From contig JAQUMI010000004.1 of assembly GCA_028718225.1 (NCBI GenBank), forward strand, positions 1-60,586: a stretch of DNA of 60,586 nt, read 5' to 3'. The stretch is from Candidatus Omnitrophota bacterium (GTDB lineage: Bacteria > Omnitrophota > Gorgyraeia > Gygaellales > Profunditerraquicolaceae). This document shows positions 23,805 through 33,635 of this stretch, one piece after another (the first letter of the stretch is position 1; every line of letters begins with the position of its first letter). The notes under the pieces are model-generated. The model was given only the letters and a program-made list of their open reading frames with translations. It searched no databases and had not been told where the DNA came from. The position numbers and the translations under genes are program-made.

Positions 23805-25230
23805 TTGCTAACCTCTTTCGGATCAACTCCTGCACTACCTTAGGATTGGCTTTCCCGCTGCTTTTACGCATTACCTGGCCGACTAAGAACATCAGCGCAT
23901 TGGCTTTACCGGCTTTAAAATCAGCCACTGACTTGGGATTTTCTTTAATCGCCTCTTCAATGATACTGTTCAGGCTCTGGGAATCAGAAATCTGGGCCAA
24001 GTTTTTTTCTTCGACTATTGCCTTGGCGGTCTTCCCGGTCTTACACATTTCTTCCAAAACAATTTTTCCGGTAAGATTGGAAATAATTTTTTCATTTTCA
24101 ACCAGATCAACTAATCCGGCAAGATTGTCAGCCGAAATATTTAATTCGTGGATTGCGCAAGTACTGCTGGTAAGCGCAGATAAGGGGCCGATTATCCAAT
24201 TAGCCACTGATTTTATATTTTTATCAGTAGTTTTCTTTAAGCACTCCTCGGCAAAGAGTGCACCTTGTTTAGAAGCAACCAAAATTTTAGCAACATATTC
24301 GGTCAATCCGTAATCTTTAATAAAGCGCTGCATTTTTTCTTTAGGCAGTTCCGGTATGGTTTTTTTGATCTCCGCGATCTTATCTTCCTTGATTATAAAA
24401 GGCGGCAGGTCCGGTTCAGGGAAATAGCGGTAATCTTTGGCGCCTTCTTTAGTACGCATGGCAATTGTCTCTTGGGCCTTGGCATCCCAAAGCCGCGTAT
24501 CTTGCCTAAGTTTTTCCCCGGAATCCAGCATTTCAGCCTGGCGCCGGATTTCATAACTTAAAGCATCCTTAACACCCTTAAACGAATTCATATTTTTTAA
24601 TTCTGTCTTTACTCCGAGGATTTTTGTGCCAGCCGGCCTCAATGAAATATTAGCGTCGCACCTGAGCGATCCTTTCTCCATATCGCAATCCGAAACATCC
24701 AGATATTGAATTGTGCTTTTAAGCATAGCCAGGTATTCATAAGCTTCTTCCGGAGAATTGATATCCGGCTCGCTTACGATCTCCAAAAGCGGTATGCCTG
24801 TACGGTTAAAATCCACCAGGCTGGCATTTTCCTGGTGGATAAGCTTACCGGCATCCTCTTCCATATGCACGCGGGTAATACCAATACGTTTAAGCTGGCC
24901 ATTCAGTTCAATATCTAGAAAACCGTGGACAGATAAAGGCAGGTCGTATTGTGAAACCTGATAATTCTTAGGCAGGTCCGGATAAAAATAATTTTTCCGG
25001 TCGAATTTGGTATATTCCTGGACCCGGCAGTTTAAAGCCAGCGCGACTTTAATGGCATAATCCAGGGCAGCCTGATTATAAACCGGTAAAGAACCGGGAA
25101 AACCCAGGCAGACCGGACAAACTTGCGTATTCGGCTCCTTGCCGAATTCCGTAGAACAGCCGCAAAAGGCCTTGGTCCTGGTATTCAAATGCAAATGGAC
25201 TTCTAATCCGATAACTGCTTCGTATTTCAT
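23797..25230 (-). CDS. gatB: Asp-tRNA(Asn)/Glu-tRNA(Gln) amidotransferase subunit B
   Basis: GatB binds the mischarged tRNA and activates its side chain for amidation. The 477-residue protein has the signature [20 protein letters not shown], the zinc cysteines (CGCS and CPVC), the [17 protein letters not shown] and [19 protein letters not shown] motifs, and the C-terminal YqeY-like tail ending [12 protein letters not shown]. It overlaps gatA by 4 nt. The presence of GatCAB implies that Asn-tRNA or Gln-tRNA is made indirectly. Confidence 0.97.
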   Translation of the reverse strand: MKYEAVIGLEVHLHLNTRTKAFCGCSTEFGKEPNTQVCPVCLGFPGSLPVYNQAALDYAIKVALALNCRVQEYTKFDRKNYFYPDLPKNYQVSQYDLPLSVHGFLDIELNGQLKRIGITRVHMEEDAGKLIHQENASLVDFNRTGIPLLEIVSEPDINSPEEAYEYLAMLKSTIQYLDVSDCDMEKGSLRCDANISLRPAGTKILGVKTELKNMNSFKGVKDALSYEIRRQAEMLDSGEKLRQDTRLWDAKAQETIAMRTKEGAKDYRYFPEPDLPPFIIKEDKIAEIKKTIPELPKEKMQRFIKDYGLTEYVAKILVASKQGALFAEECLKKTTDKNIKSVANWIIGPLSALTSSTCAIHELNISADNLAGLVDLVENEKIISNLTGKIVLEEMCKTGKTAKAIVEEKNLAQISDSQSLNSIIEEAIKENPKSVADFKAGKANALMFLVGQVMRKSSGKANPKVVQELIRKRLANA

Positions 25231-26648
25231 AGTCTTGGCTTCACTTTATGCCACGCGGTATTCTGTTCATAGGTATAAGCTAAGCGTAAAAGCATCCCTT
25301 CGTTAAAAGGCTTGCCTAAAATTTGTAAACCAACAGGCAATCCTTTTTTAGTAAAACCGCAAGGCACAGATATCGCCGGTATTCCCGCCAAATTGACCGA
25401 GATGGTATAAATATCCGAAAGGTACATCTTGAGCGGATCATCCATTTTCTCGCCGATTCCAAAAGCTGCGGTTGGTGAAGTAGGCGTAATGATATAATCA
25501 AAATCCTTGAACACATTATCAAAATCCTGCTTGATCAGCGTGCGCACCTTTAAAGCCCGCAGGTAATAAGCATCATAATAACCGTGTGATAAGGCAAAGG
25601 TCCCTAAAAGGATCCGGCGCTTAGCTTCGTCGCCAAATCCCAACTGGCGGGTTTTCTTATACATATCAACCAAGCCCTCTGCCTTAGCCCTCAAGCCATA
25701 CTGCACTCCATCAAAGCGGGCTAAATTAGAGCTGGCTTCAGCAGTAGCGATTATATAATAAACTGGAACAGCATATTCCGTGTGTGGAAGCGATACTTCT
25801 TTAAATTGAGCTCCCAAGCTCTTTAGTTTATTAATAGCCTCTTCCACAATGGCCTTAATTTCAGAATCAAGCCCTTCCACAAAATATTCCTTAGGGATGC
25901 CGACCTTCAAGCCCTTGGCGTCGTTAATCAAATCTTTAGTATAATCGGAGACAGGGATATTGATAGAAGTAGAATCGTGGGCATCGTAACCGGAAATTAT
26001 ATTCATTAAAAATGCCGAATCCTGGACATCTTTAGTCAATGGACCGATCTGATCAAGGCTGGAGGCAAAGGCAATTAAGCCATAACGCGAGACCCGGCCA
26101 TAGGTCGGTTTTAACCCGACTACCCCGCAGAAAGAAGCTGGCTGGCGGATCGACCCGCCGGTATCCGAACCCAGGGCCCAAATTGCCTCGTCTGCCGCTA
26201 CTGCTGCCGCAGAACCCCCGGAAGAACCTCCCGGCACACAATCTAAATTCCAGGGATTATGCGTCGGGCCAAAACAGGAATTTTCCGTAGACGAGCCAAA
26301 AGCAAACTCATCCATATTACACTTTAACCCCAGAAAACTGTTTCCCGAGGCAATTATTTTATTGATTACGGTAGCGTTATACGGCGGGTTAAAGCCTTGC
26401 AGGATTTTTGAGCAACATTCCGTATTATATCCATCGGTACAGATGTTATCCTTGATTGATACGGGAATCCCGTTTGGTTTGGAATCCGGAGCCAAAAGCG
26501 TGGAACTAGACGCCCTGACGTATGCTTGAACCTTAGCATCTACTCCTTTAATTCTCTTAGTTAAATCCGAAACGATTTGCTCAGAAGTGGTTTCTTTATT
26601 CTTGATTTTCTTGAGGAGCTCGTGAGCGGTTAGTTTATACAGTTCCAT
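25227..26648 (-). CDS. gatA: Asp-tRNA(Asn)/Glu-tRNA(Gln) amidotransferase subunit A
   Basis: GatA is the glutaminase subunit that supplies ammonia to GatB. The 473-residue amidase-signature protein has the catalytic Lys in [12 protein letters not shown] and the two serines in [18 protein letters not shown] and [38 protein letters not shown] is a typical GatA segment. It follows gatC after 2 nt and overlaps gatB. Confidence 0.97.
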   Translation of the reverse strand: MELYKLTAHELLKKIKNKETTSEQIVSDLTKRIKGVDAKVQAYVRASSSTLLAPDSKPNGIPVSIKDNICTDGYNTECCSKILQGFNPPYNATVINKIIASGNSFLGLKCNMDEFAFGSSTENSCFGPTHNPWNLDCVPGGSSGGSAAAVAADEAIWALGSDTGGSIRQPASFCGVVGLKPTYGRVSRYGLIAFASSLDQIGPLTKDVQDSAFLMNIISGYDAHDSTSINIPVSDYTKDLINDAKGLKVGIPKEYFVEGLDSEIKAIVEEAINKLKSLGAQFKEVSLPHTEYAVPVYYIIATAEASSNLARFDGVQYGLRAKAEGLVDMYKKTRQLGFGDEAKRRILLGTFALSHGYYDAYYLRALKVRTLIKQDFDNVFKDFDYIITPTSPTAAFGIGEKMDDPLKMYLSDIYTISVNLAGIPAISVPCGFTKKGLPVGLQILGKPFNEGMLLRLAYTYEQNTAWHKVKPRL

Positions 26649-26650
26649 GA

Positions 26651-26938
26651 TTATTCAATGACCTTGGGTACAACAAAGGAATTCCCTTGTTTTTCCGGGG
26701 CATTCTGAAGCGTCTTTTTAATCGGTAAGGAGCTTTGTGGCTCATCTTTCCGCAGTACGTTATTCAGCGGAAGAATATGGTTTGTCGGAGCGATATTCTC
26801 GGTGTTTAAAGAGCTTAATTTATCGATAAAAGCCAGAATATGCTCTAATTGGCCGGAGAGTTTTTCCAGCTCTTTTTCTCCCAGTTCAATCCGGCTCAAG
26901 TGCGCCACATCCTCTACTGTTTTTTTGTCGATACTCAT
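26651..26938 (-). CDS. gatC: Asp-tRNA(Asn)/Glu-tRNA(Gln) amidotransferase subunit C
   Basis: GatC is the small subunit that stabilises GatA in the complex. The 95-residue protein has the family pattern [34 protein letters not shown], then [12 protein letters not shown] and the closing FVVPKVIE. An AAGGAGGG ribosome site precedes the ATG. It is the first gene of the operon gatC-gatA-gatB-ctpA-yibQ-tsaD. Confidence 0.95.
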   Translation of the reverse strand: MSIDKKTVEDVAHLSRIELGEKELEKLSGQLEHILAFIDKLSSLNTENIAPTNHILPLNNVLRKDEPQSSLPIKKTLQNAPEKQGNSFVVPKVIE

Positions 26939-26964
26939 AGCCCTCCTTATAGTTATAGAAAATT

Positions 26965-26993
26965 ATGTTAGCACCCCCGGGTTAAAAAGTCAA
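26965..26993 (-). promoter_or_regulatory. Promoter of the gatCAB operon
   Basis: TTGACT (26988-26993), 17-nt spacer and TAACAT (26965-26970). This leaves a leader of roughly 20 nt that includes a good Shine-Dalgarno, in contrast with the plus-strand promoter 20 nt away. Confidence 0.65.
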
Positions 26994-27013
26994 ACACATT
27001 CCTAAGCGTCTTC

Positions 27014-27041
27014 TTGACAAAAACGCTAAATCAGGTAGAAT
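27014..27041 (+). promoter_or_regulatory. Promoter of the GH94-like gene, probably leaderless
   Basis: TTGACA (27014-27019), 16-nt spacer, TAGAAT (27036-27041). The -10 box ends 8 nt before the ATG at 27050 and there is no Shine-Dalgarno. The expected start of transcription is at or next to the start codon. Confidence 0.75.
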
Positions 27042-27049
27042 AACCTCAT

Positions 27050-30000
27050 ATGAAATCCCGAAGTAAAACACCCAGATATTACCTGGATACGGCCGGAGAA
27101 TTCGTTATAGAGAACTATAACTACTCCAAGCCTTTTTCCAATTTCTTTCCCGGAATAGCCGGCAGGTATGGAATCCCGATGTGGACATTTTATGTCAACC
27201 GGGGGCAAGCCATTTCCAGCTTTGGAGTCAAGGATAAGGACCATGCCATATTAGAATTCCTTCCGGCAAATAAAGCCTGGCAGCTGGTGAGCAGCCAGGG
27301 ATTCCGTACTTTTATCAAGCTAACTTCCAATAATAAAACTGTTTTTTATGAACCGTTTCATAACGGCTTTAGTAATCTTGGGTATAACTTAAACAATAAA
27401 ATGCTGGTTAGCCCGGCAGGCCTGGCGCTTGAAGAAACAAACCATTCCTTAGGGCTGAAAATCAAAGTAGAATATTTTAACATCCCTTCTGATAACTACG
27501 CCGGCTTGGCCAGGATTGTTAAGATTGAAAATACCGGCAATAAAGATAAAACTATTGAACTGGTTGACGGCCTTCCCCAAATAGTCCCCTTTGGAACGAA
27601 TAATTTCTTCCTGAAAAAAATGTCCCGGACTATCGAAGCCTGGATGGCGGTTGAGAACCTTAGAAACAAAGCGCCCTTCTTTCGCCTGAAAGTTGACCCG
27701 CTGGACCGGCCGGAAGTCATCCCTATTAACGAAGGCAACTTCTCGCTGGGCTTCTCCTTTGCAGGAAAAAAGGCAAAACTGTCCGCTGCGATCGTTGACC
27801 CTGAAAATATTTTTGGAGAAATTACGGACTTTTCCTGTCCGATTAATTTCATCAGAAACAAGAACCTAAAAATAAACGCAACAGTAAACAGTAAAACTCC
27901 CTGCGCATTCTCTTTATTGAATCTCAAACTGAAAAGGAATGAAGAAAAGATTTTTTACTCGGTTACGGGATTTATGCGCAGCCTGGAGACGCTCAATATC
28001 TCTATCCCCAAGATTACTGCCGCCGGATACCTTGAGCAAAAAAAAGAAGAAAATAAGCGGACCATCTCTGCGTTAACCGATGATATCTTTACCTCTTCTG
28101 GCTCTCCAGAGTTTGACTTGTATGCACAACAGACATATCTGGACAACCTGATGCGCGGAGGTTATCCTCTTACTCTTAAGTCCGGCGGGACTTTTTATTT
28201 GTATTCCCGTAAACACGGCGACCCTGAGCGCGACTATAATAAATTCCAGCTTGCGCCTACCTATTTTTCTCAGGGTAACGGCAACTATCGCGATTTAAAT
28301 CAAAACCGCAGGAGCGACGCCTGGTTTAACCCTGAAGTAAAAGATGAAAATGTCTTAAGCCTCTTTAATCTAATCCAGCTGGACGGCTTTAATCCACTGG
28401 TGGTTAAAGGGTCTAATTTTATACTCAAAGACAAAGAGGGCCTCAAAACAAAATTAAGGTCAGTCTGCAGCCAAGAGAATCTAGAAAACATAATTTCATT
28501 TTTAAATAAACCCTTTACTCCCGGCGAACTCATCTTATTTATTGAAGACAGCAAAATTAAGCTCAATGTTTCTTACGACGAATTTTTAGGTTTAGTTGCC
28601 TCTTTGTCGCTTAAAACCCATACGGCTGAGCATGGCGAGGGTTACTGGAGCGACCACTGGCATTATAACCTTGATCTGCTGGATAGCTACCTGAAGCTCT
28701 ATCCGGAAAAATTAAAAGAAATAGTCTTCGATAATAAAAGCTTTACTTTTTTTGATAATTCCGAGGTAGTCAGGCCGCGTAACGAAAAATTCCTGCTCTA
28801 TAATTCTAAAGCCCGCCAGCTGCACGCGGTCACCTGCGATAATACTAAGAAAGAAATGCTGCGCAAGCGTAAGGAACTGCCCTTTATCGTCAGGGCACAG
28901 TTTGGCCGGGGCGAAATTTATAGCACAACACTGGCTAATAAGCTCCTCTGCCTCCTGGCGAATAAATTCGCTTCGCTCGATCCTTACGGCGTGGGTGTAG
29001 AAATGGAAGCAGACAGGCCAAACTGGTTTGACGCCTTAAACGGACTGCCCGCGCTCTTTGGCTCATCGCTTTGCGAAACATTTGAATTAAAACGCCTGGC
29101 GCTTTTTATCAAAGATGCCCTGCAGAAAACAGAAGTGGAAAAACTAAGTGTCTGCGAAGAAGTATACTCTTTCTTAAATAAGCTCAGTGCGTTGACCTCT
29201 GAATATTTGAGTAGGAATATCGACGACTATAACTGGTGGGACCAAGCGCATTCCTTTAAAGAGGACTACCGGCTTGCGACAAAAATGGGAGTAAGCGGGA
29301 AAGAACCGGAGTTGACCGCGGCCGAAATTACCGGAATCATCAATACGTTATTAAAAAAAATCGATGCAGGTATACTAAAGGCCTGGAATGACAAAGAAAA
29401 TGTTTACTGCGGATATTTTATAAACGAGGTCGTTGAATATAAAAACTTAAACGAGCATTTTATAAAACCGCTTAAATTTAAACAAATCCGGCTCCCCTTA
29501 TTTTTAGAGGCCCAGATGCACGCCCTGCGCCTGGCAGACAGCGCGGCTCAAGCCAGGCTCATCCACCAGGGGACAAAGAAAAGCGCCCTTTTCGATAAAA
29601 AACTTAAGATGTATAAGGTAACTGCACCCTTAAACGCGATGCCCGAAGAAATCGGCAGGTGCCGCGTATTTAGCCCCGGCTGGCTGGAGAATGAATCTGT
29701 CTGGCTGCATATGGAATACAAGTACCTGCTGGAACTTTTAAAAGCCGGGTTGGATGAAGAATTTTACGCGGAGTTTAAAAATGCGCTTATACCTTTTCAG
29801 AAACCTCAAATTTACGGAAGGAGTATTTTAGAAAATTCATCATTCCTCGTAAGCAGCGCGTTCAGCGACCCTAAGCTGCACGGAAATGGCTTTGTCGCCC
29901 GGCTTTCCGGCTCAACCGCTGAATTCCTGCAGATGTGGCTGACGATGAATACGGGCTTAGCCCCTTTCTTCTTAGACAATAACGAACTAAAGTTAAAATT

Positions 30001-30253
30001 CAGCCCCAGGCTGAGCGGTTGGCTGTTTGACAAAAAAGGCAAATACAGTTTTAATTTCTTGAGTAAGATCAGAGTGACCTACCATAACCCTGGCAGAAAA
30101 GATACCTTCGGCAAGGATCCGGCCAGAATTACCAAAATTACCCTTGGGGTTAAGGATGAACCTGTAGAGATCAACTCTCCGGTAATACCCGCTCCTTACG
30201 CTGAAAAAATAAGATCCCGCCAAATTAACAAAATAGATATCTACTTAGAATAA
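27050..30253 (+). CDS. Large GH94-like (cellobiose-phosphorylase-related) protein
   Basis: This 1067-residue protein has no signal peptide, so it is probably cytosolic. The N-terminal third is beta-rich, with GRYGIPMWTFYVNRGQAISSFG and YEPFHNGF resembling the N-domain of glycoside phosphorylases. The middle has GEGYWSDHWHYNLDLLDSYL (near residue 525) and RPNWFDALNGLPALFGSSLC (near 660), which correspond in style to the helical catalytic barrel; NWFDALNG may hold the acid Asp in place of the usual DWND. A phosphorolytic or hydrolytic role on beta-glucans is inferred only. It stands alone on the plus strand, so it was likely acquired or reorganised separately. Confidence 0.6.
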   Translation: MKSRSKTPRYYLDTAGEFVIENYNYSKPFSNFFPGIAGRYGIPMWTFYVNRGQAISSFGVKDKDHAILEFLPANKAWQLVSSQGFRTFIKLTSNNKTVFYEPFHNGFSNLGYNLNNKMLVSPAGLALEETNHSLGLKIKVEYFNIPSDNYAGLARIVKIENTGNKDKTIELVDGLPQIVPFGTNNFFLKKMSRTIEAWMAVENLRNKAPFFRLKVDPLDRPEVIPINEGNFSLGFSFAGKKAKLSAAIVDPENIFGEITDFSCPINFIRNKNLKINATVNSKTPCAFSLLNLKLKRNEEKIFYSVTGFMRSLETLNISIPKITAAGYLEQKKEENKRTISALTDDIFTSSGSPEFDLYAQQTYLDNLMRGGYPLTLKSGGTFYLYSRKHGDPERDYNKFQLAPTYFSQGNGNYRDLNQNRRSDAWFNPEVKDENVLSLFNLIQLDGFNPLVVKGSNFILKDKEGLKTKLRSVCSQENLENIISFLNKPFTPGELILFIEDSKIKLNVSYDEFLGLVASLSLKTHTAEHGEGYWSDHWHYNLDLLDSYLKLYPEKLKEIVFDNKSFTFFDNSEVVRPRNEKFLLYNSKARQLHAVTCDNTKKEMLRKRKELPFIVRAQFGRGEIYSTTLANKLLCLLANKFASLDPYGVGVEMEADRPNWFDALNGLPALFGSSLCETFELKRLALFIKDALQKTEVEKLSVCEEVYSFLNKLSALTSEYLSRNIDDYNWWDQAHSFKEDYRLATKMGVSGKEPELTAAEITGIINTLLKKIDAGILKAWNDKENVYCGYFINEVVEYKNLNEHFIKPLKFKQIRLPLFLEAQMHALRLADSAAQARLIHQGTKKSALFDKKLKMYKVTAPLNAMPEEIGRCRVFSPGWLENESVWLHMEYKYLLELLKAGLDEEFYAEFKNALIPFQKPQIYGRSILENSSFLVSSAFSDPKLHGNGFVARLSGSTAEFLQMWLTMNTGLAPFFLDNNELKLKFSPRLSGWLFDKKGKYSFNFLSKIRVTYHNPGRKDTFGKDPARITKITLGVKDEPVEINSPVIPAPYAEKIRSRQINKIDIYLE

Positions 30254-30309
30254 AAGGGGACGGTTCTATTTCTCTTGCTCTAGCCATAAAAAATAGAACC
30301 GTCCCCTTT
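30253..30309. repeat. Perfect 19-bp inverted repeat between convergent genes
   Basis: Arms AAAGGGGACGGTTCTATTT (30253-30271) and its exact complement (30291-30309) enclose 19 nt. It begins at the last base of the GH94-like stop codon and ends 5 nt before the stop of the converging gene. A-rich and T-rich flanks allow termination in both directions. The GGGGACGGTTCTATT core resembles REP-type palindromes that I recall from other environmental genomes. Confidence 0.85.
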
Positions 30310-30314
30310 ATTTT

Positions 30315-33095
30315 TTAAAACTTACGGCGGTAATAAGCGCGGATAATATGCTGCGTATCCAAGGTAAGCAAGCCCCCTCCATAGGGGTCAGTAGAAGATA
30401 AATTATTGATGGAAGTAGCATCCCCTACCCCATACTGTAAAACCAATTCATCGTCCTTGGTAGGCAAATACCTAAACTCGCTGGAAAAATTATGGTGCCC
30501 TGTCATTTCAGTGATCCCTGACTGTAAATCATCCAGGTCCTGGCAACGCGAATAAACATATTTAAAGGTCATACCCAGATGCTTGGTCGGCATATAACCG
30601 ATTTCCAGGCCTATATGATTCATGCTATCGGAGACTAAAGAAGCGGCTTCAAATTCATTGCGCGTGTAATCCAGGTAAATTTCTAAATTCTCTAAAGGCA
30701 TGATCCTTAATCCGCATTTAAACACATTATAGAACTCATAGGGGGCCTGCGGGAATACGCCCTGGTCGTAAAGGAACGGTTGAATAGAACGATAAAGATT
30801 GCTGTCCTGGTAAAGCGTCCCGTATAAAGTCGTATCGTTCCTCAAGACATTGCGCGGAAAATCGCCGTACGCTAAGCTATAGTCATTGGTACGCTCATAG
30901 ATGCCATCTATGCTCATCCAGTCAAAAAGATCATAATTCAAACCAATAGAGCCTGTTTTAACCGTAGGGTTCAATCCATCTTCAACAGCTGAGTTCTGAA
31001 AAAATTCCCCCGTAGAACCGTCATAGATGAACGGGTCTATCCCTGCGACAGTCTTGGGTAATTTATGGTAGATCCCCAGACCTTTGGCAGTAAGCTTATC
31101 CGTGATTTTCAACATGGCCTCGTCGCGTGCCACGTTCTCCACAAATTTACCACCCGTAGTATGGACATTGCGCACGTCAAAAAGGTTGCAAAACTTATCC
31201 TCCAGGAAGATCTCAAAACGAAAACCCAGGACGCTCCTTCCGTTATCAATGCCATCGCCGATACGCGTAGAGTTTAACTCATCCCAATTGGCGCCGGTTT
31301 TTTCCATCCCGCTGGTGTAGTATTTAAGGGGCCGGCGAAAATGTATATGCCTTGACCAGAACGTATCCTGACGGGTATTATGGTAATCTGAGAGTGCCGA
31401 GTCAAAACCCTTATCCATGCGGCTCAAATAAAACTTGCTCTTCACCAGGAATTTCTCGTCTTTATCCATAGCTATTTCGTCATAACCGTATTTTAAATCC
31501 ATGATCTTCTTCTGAGGATAACGGGAAATAAAAGAAAAATAGTAGGCGTTCCCGCGGCTGTCTGTTTCGTAAGTTGAGTTACTCATATCGTATTTCGACT
31601 GAGAGGTCAAAAACTCGCCTTGCAATTTCAAGCCTTCCATTATTTCATAACCCAGATCGACACCGGTAACAAAATTCAGGCTATCGAGTTTTTGGCTATT
31701 GTCAACCAAAAAGCCTGAACGGTTGGTGAACGTGGCGCCCAACATAAAGTTATCGGCAAAATAATGTTTCAGGCGGCTGGCTAAGATCGCGTTATCCGCC
31801 TGGGCATAATCCTGCCAGAGGTTCTTGGGAGTAGCCACGGTAGTATCGAATGTCGTGCCTTCATTCGGCTGGAAACTGAAGGCGAAGCCTCTTAATGCCG
31901 TTAAATATTTTCCCGTGCTATCTTTACTTATAAAAGAAAGCGAATCGTCCCAGCGCCCTTTTGTATAGCTGGGAGTTGTATCCTGAGAATTATAATTACC
32001 CGGAGTATACTGGCGCAGCCACTTACTATCTTTCCACCAGATTCCGTGATTAGTAATCATCATAGGGTCATCGGAGGTATAGGCCTGGTCCTGATAACCC
32101 ATAGGAAATACCCGCAGTTTAACCTGGTCATTGGCATAATCCAGCCATAATTCGCGCAACGGCTGGAATTCGCGTTTTATCTTCATCGAGGGAATAGTAT
32201 AAGTAGCGCCATAACGGTAAGACGTAACTGTCTCGGCATCGGTAACACCGTCATTAACTTTTATTTCCGGTATCCCGAAAGTATCGCCTTTAAGCGAAGT
32301 ATAAGCGGTTTTATTAACCAGATAACCTGTATTGGACCAGTAATACATTTGTATTTCAGCGGTGTCGCCGTTGGAACCGGTAACCGTAGTCTTATCGCTT
32401 TTACCTACAAAGCTCCAGGGATCGATGGTAACATTGGTATGGAAATTAAAGCCCTCCTCATTGTCGGTATCCACGTTAACGCTGAGCGAATCATAAATCG
32501 CCGGATCATAGGTATTGAATTTGTGGTTATAGGCCGCAGTTGAAGTCATGCGCCAGCTTTTAAACTTCTCATTCAAATCAAAATTCGCCCTTTTCCAGAT
32601 AAAATCATCCGGGGTAACGCCGAAACTAACCTGAGACTCTCCGCTGATCCTGAAAGGCCCGGCCCTAAAGCCTTCCTTGTCATCTTTCTTAAAAGGCTTG
32701 GCTCCGGAAAAATCATAATTAGCAATATAATCTTTCTGGAAATTTTCCAGCTTGAGTTTATCCATAGCTTGATCCATTACTTCATCCTTACTGAGGGATC
32801 TTGGGCTAGGCGCTGGGCTTTGCGGGGCTGTTACTTTGGGAGCGGGGGCTGGCGGCTCCAAACTTTGTTTAAAAATTTCAGCAATGTATTGCCTGGCGAC
32901 CTGGTTGCCGGGATCAACCATCAAGGCCTTGTTAAATTCGCTTAAAGCCTTATCATATTTACCCAGGCCATAGAAAGTAACCCCCAGTTCGCATAGATAT
33001 TCAGCTGCACTGGCAGAGGCAAAAGAAGCATTGGGGGAAAAAATCAGTAATAAGAAGAAAAATAGAAGGGCTAAAACAAAATTTTTTTTGCTCAT
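30315..33095 (-). CDS. TPR-containing outer-membrane beta-barrel protein
   Basis: This 926-residue protein has a signal peptide (about residues 1-27), a TPR pair (about 32-82, LCELGVTFYGLGKYDKALSEFNKALMVDPGNQVARQYIAEIF), a Pro/Ala-rich linker (PAPAPKVTAPQSPAPSPRS) and a long region of alternating aromatic strands typical of an outer-membrane barrel. It ends RAYYRRKF, with the terminal Phe recognised by the BAM machinery. Substrate and partners are unknown. The TPR in the periplasm could recruit other envelope proteins. It has its own near-perfect promoter. Confidence 0.8.
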   Translation of the reverse strand: MSKKNFVLALLFFFLLLIFSPNASFASASAAEYLCELGVTFYGLGKYDKALSEFNKALMVDPGNQVARQYIAEIFKQSLEPPAPAPKVTAPQSPAPSPRSLSKDEVMDQAMDKLKLENFQKDYIANYDFSGAKPFKKDDKEGFRAGPFRISGESQVSFGVTPDDFIWKRANFDLNEKFKSWRMTSTAAYNHKFNTYDPAIYDSLSVNVDTDNEEGFNFHTNVTIDPWSFVGKSDKTTVTGSNGDTAEIQMYYWSNTGYLVNKTAYTSLKGDTFGIPEIKVNDGVTDAETVTSYRYGATYTIPSMKIKREFQPLRELWLDYANDQVKLRVFPMGYQDQAYTSDDPMMITNHGIWWKDSKWLRQYTPGNYNSQDTTPSYTKGRWDDSLSFISKDSTGKYLTALRGFAFSFQPNEGTTFDTTVATPKNLWQDYAQADNAILASRLKHYFADNFMLGATFTNRSGFLVDNSQKLDSLNFVTGVDLGYEIMEGLKLQGEFLTSQSKYDMSNSTYETDSRGNAYYFSFISRYPQKKIMDLKYGYDEIAMDKDEKFLVKSKFYLSRMDKGFDSALSDYHNTRQDTFWSRHIHFRRPLKYYTSGMEKTGANWDELNSTRIGDGIDNGRSVLGFRFEIFLEDKFCNLFDVRNVHTTGGKFVENVARDEAMLKITDKLTAKGLGIYHKLPKTVAGIDPFIYDGSTGEFFQNSAVEDGLNPTVKTGSIGLNYDLFDWMSIDGIYERTNDYSLAYGDFPRNVLRNDTTLYGTLYQDSNLYRSIQPFLYDQGVFPQAPYEFYNVFKCGLRIMPLENLEIYLDYTRNEFEAASLVSDSMNHIGLEIGYMPTKHLGMTFKYVYSRCQDLDDLQSGITEMTGHHNFSSEFRYLPTKDDELVLQYGVGDATSINNLSSTDPYGGGLLTLDTQHIIRAYYRRKF

Positions 33096-33105
33096 ATATA
33101 TTTTT

Positions 33106-33133
33106 ATTATATATGAGTTCTTTACCTTGTCAA
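33106..33133 (-). promoter_or_regulatory. Consensus promoter of the TPR/beta-barrel gene
   Basis: TTGACA (33128-33133), 16-nt spacer and TATAAT (33106-33111), both perfect matches. The -10 box ends 10 nt before the ATG at 33095. The intervening AAAAATATAT has no Shine-Dalgarno, so the mRNA is leaderless or nearly so. Confidence 0.85.
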
Positions 33134-33198
33134 CGAAATTTTTCTAACTAAGCCCAGCTAAAAATTGTCATAACCTGTTAGAAATAATGAAATTACGG

Positions 33199-33531
33199 TT
33201 AGCAGACCTGTTGCGGTTTAGCTACGAGGTCAATCTTAAGGGAATGCATAAAGACAATTAAAAATAATCTTCCTTCATTTACCGCGCAAATACTCCCCTT
33301 GATTTTACAAAAAAACTTCTCTCTTTGTTCTTTGGTATTATGATTTTTAAGCACATAAAGATAGGGCGTAGGCTTTTCAATAGTATGCCCCTGCCCTATC
33401 TCTTTAACCATACAGATAAAATGCCGGTGGATAGTACTACAGACGCCCTGTTTATCCACAAATTCAGAACTGGTAATTATTTTCCGCCTGCGGTCATTAG
33501 AAGTCAAATTTTTAAACAATAGATCGCGCAT
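33199..33531 (-). CDS. Unrecognised 110-residue protein with structured leader
   Basis: From the ATG at 33531 (MRDLLFKNLTSNDRRRKIIT) this encodes 110 residues. GGAGG lies 9 nt upstream; an ATG two codons earlier would be only 3 nt from it. The protein is basic and soluble, with a conserved-looking RRRKIITSSEFVDKQGVCSTIHRHFICMVKEI stretch and five cysteines. No membrane segment or known motif is evident. It stands alone behind its own promoter and a folded leader, so it is probably separately regulated. I do not recognise the family. Confidence 0.65.
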   Translation of the reverse strand: MRDLLFKNLTSNDRRRKIITSSEFVDKQGVCSTIHRHFICMVKEIGQGHTIEKPTPYLYVLKNHNTKEQREKFFCKIKGSICAVNEGRLFLIVFMHSLKIDLVAKPQQVC

Positions 33532-33540
33532 CTTCATGAG

Positions 33541-33630
33541 CCTCCAAACTACGCCGGGTTATCTAAACTAGAATAACCCGGCCCTCCCCCTCATTGTGGC
33601 TGGCGGAGATTAAATGCTTTGCCAGTTTCT
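33541..33630 (-). promoter_or_regulatory. Structured 5' leader upstream of the 110-residue protein
   Basis: Between the promoter and the ribosome site lie about 90 nt able to fold. They include CTGGC/GCCAG pairing, CTCC/GGAG pairing and a perfect 10-bp hairpin, GCCGGGTTAT (33553-33562) with ATAACCCGGC (33573-33582), ending just before GGAGG. It does not match any riboswitch consensus that I know. Translational control is inferred. Confidence 0.5.
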
Positions 33631-33635
33631 AAGAA

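Noticed and set aside
23738-24313. 191-codon plus-strand frame
   Set aside because: Antisense to ctpA/gatB and compositionally a shadow of gatB.
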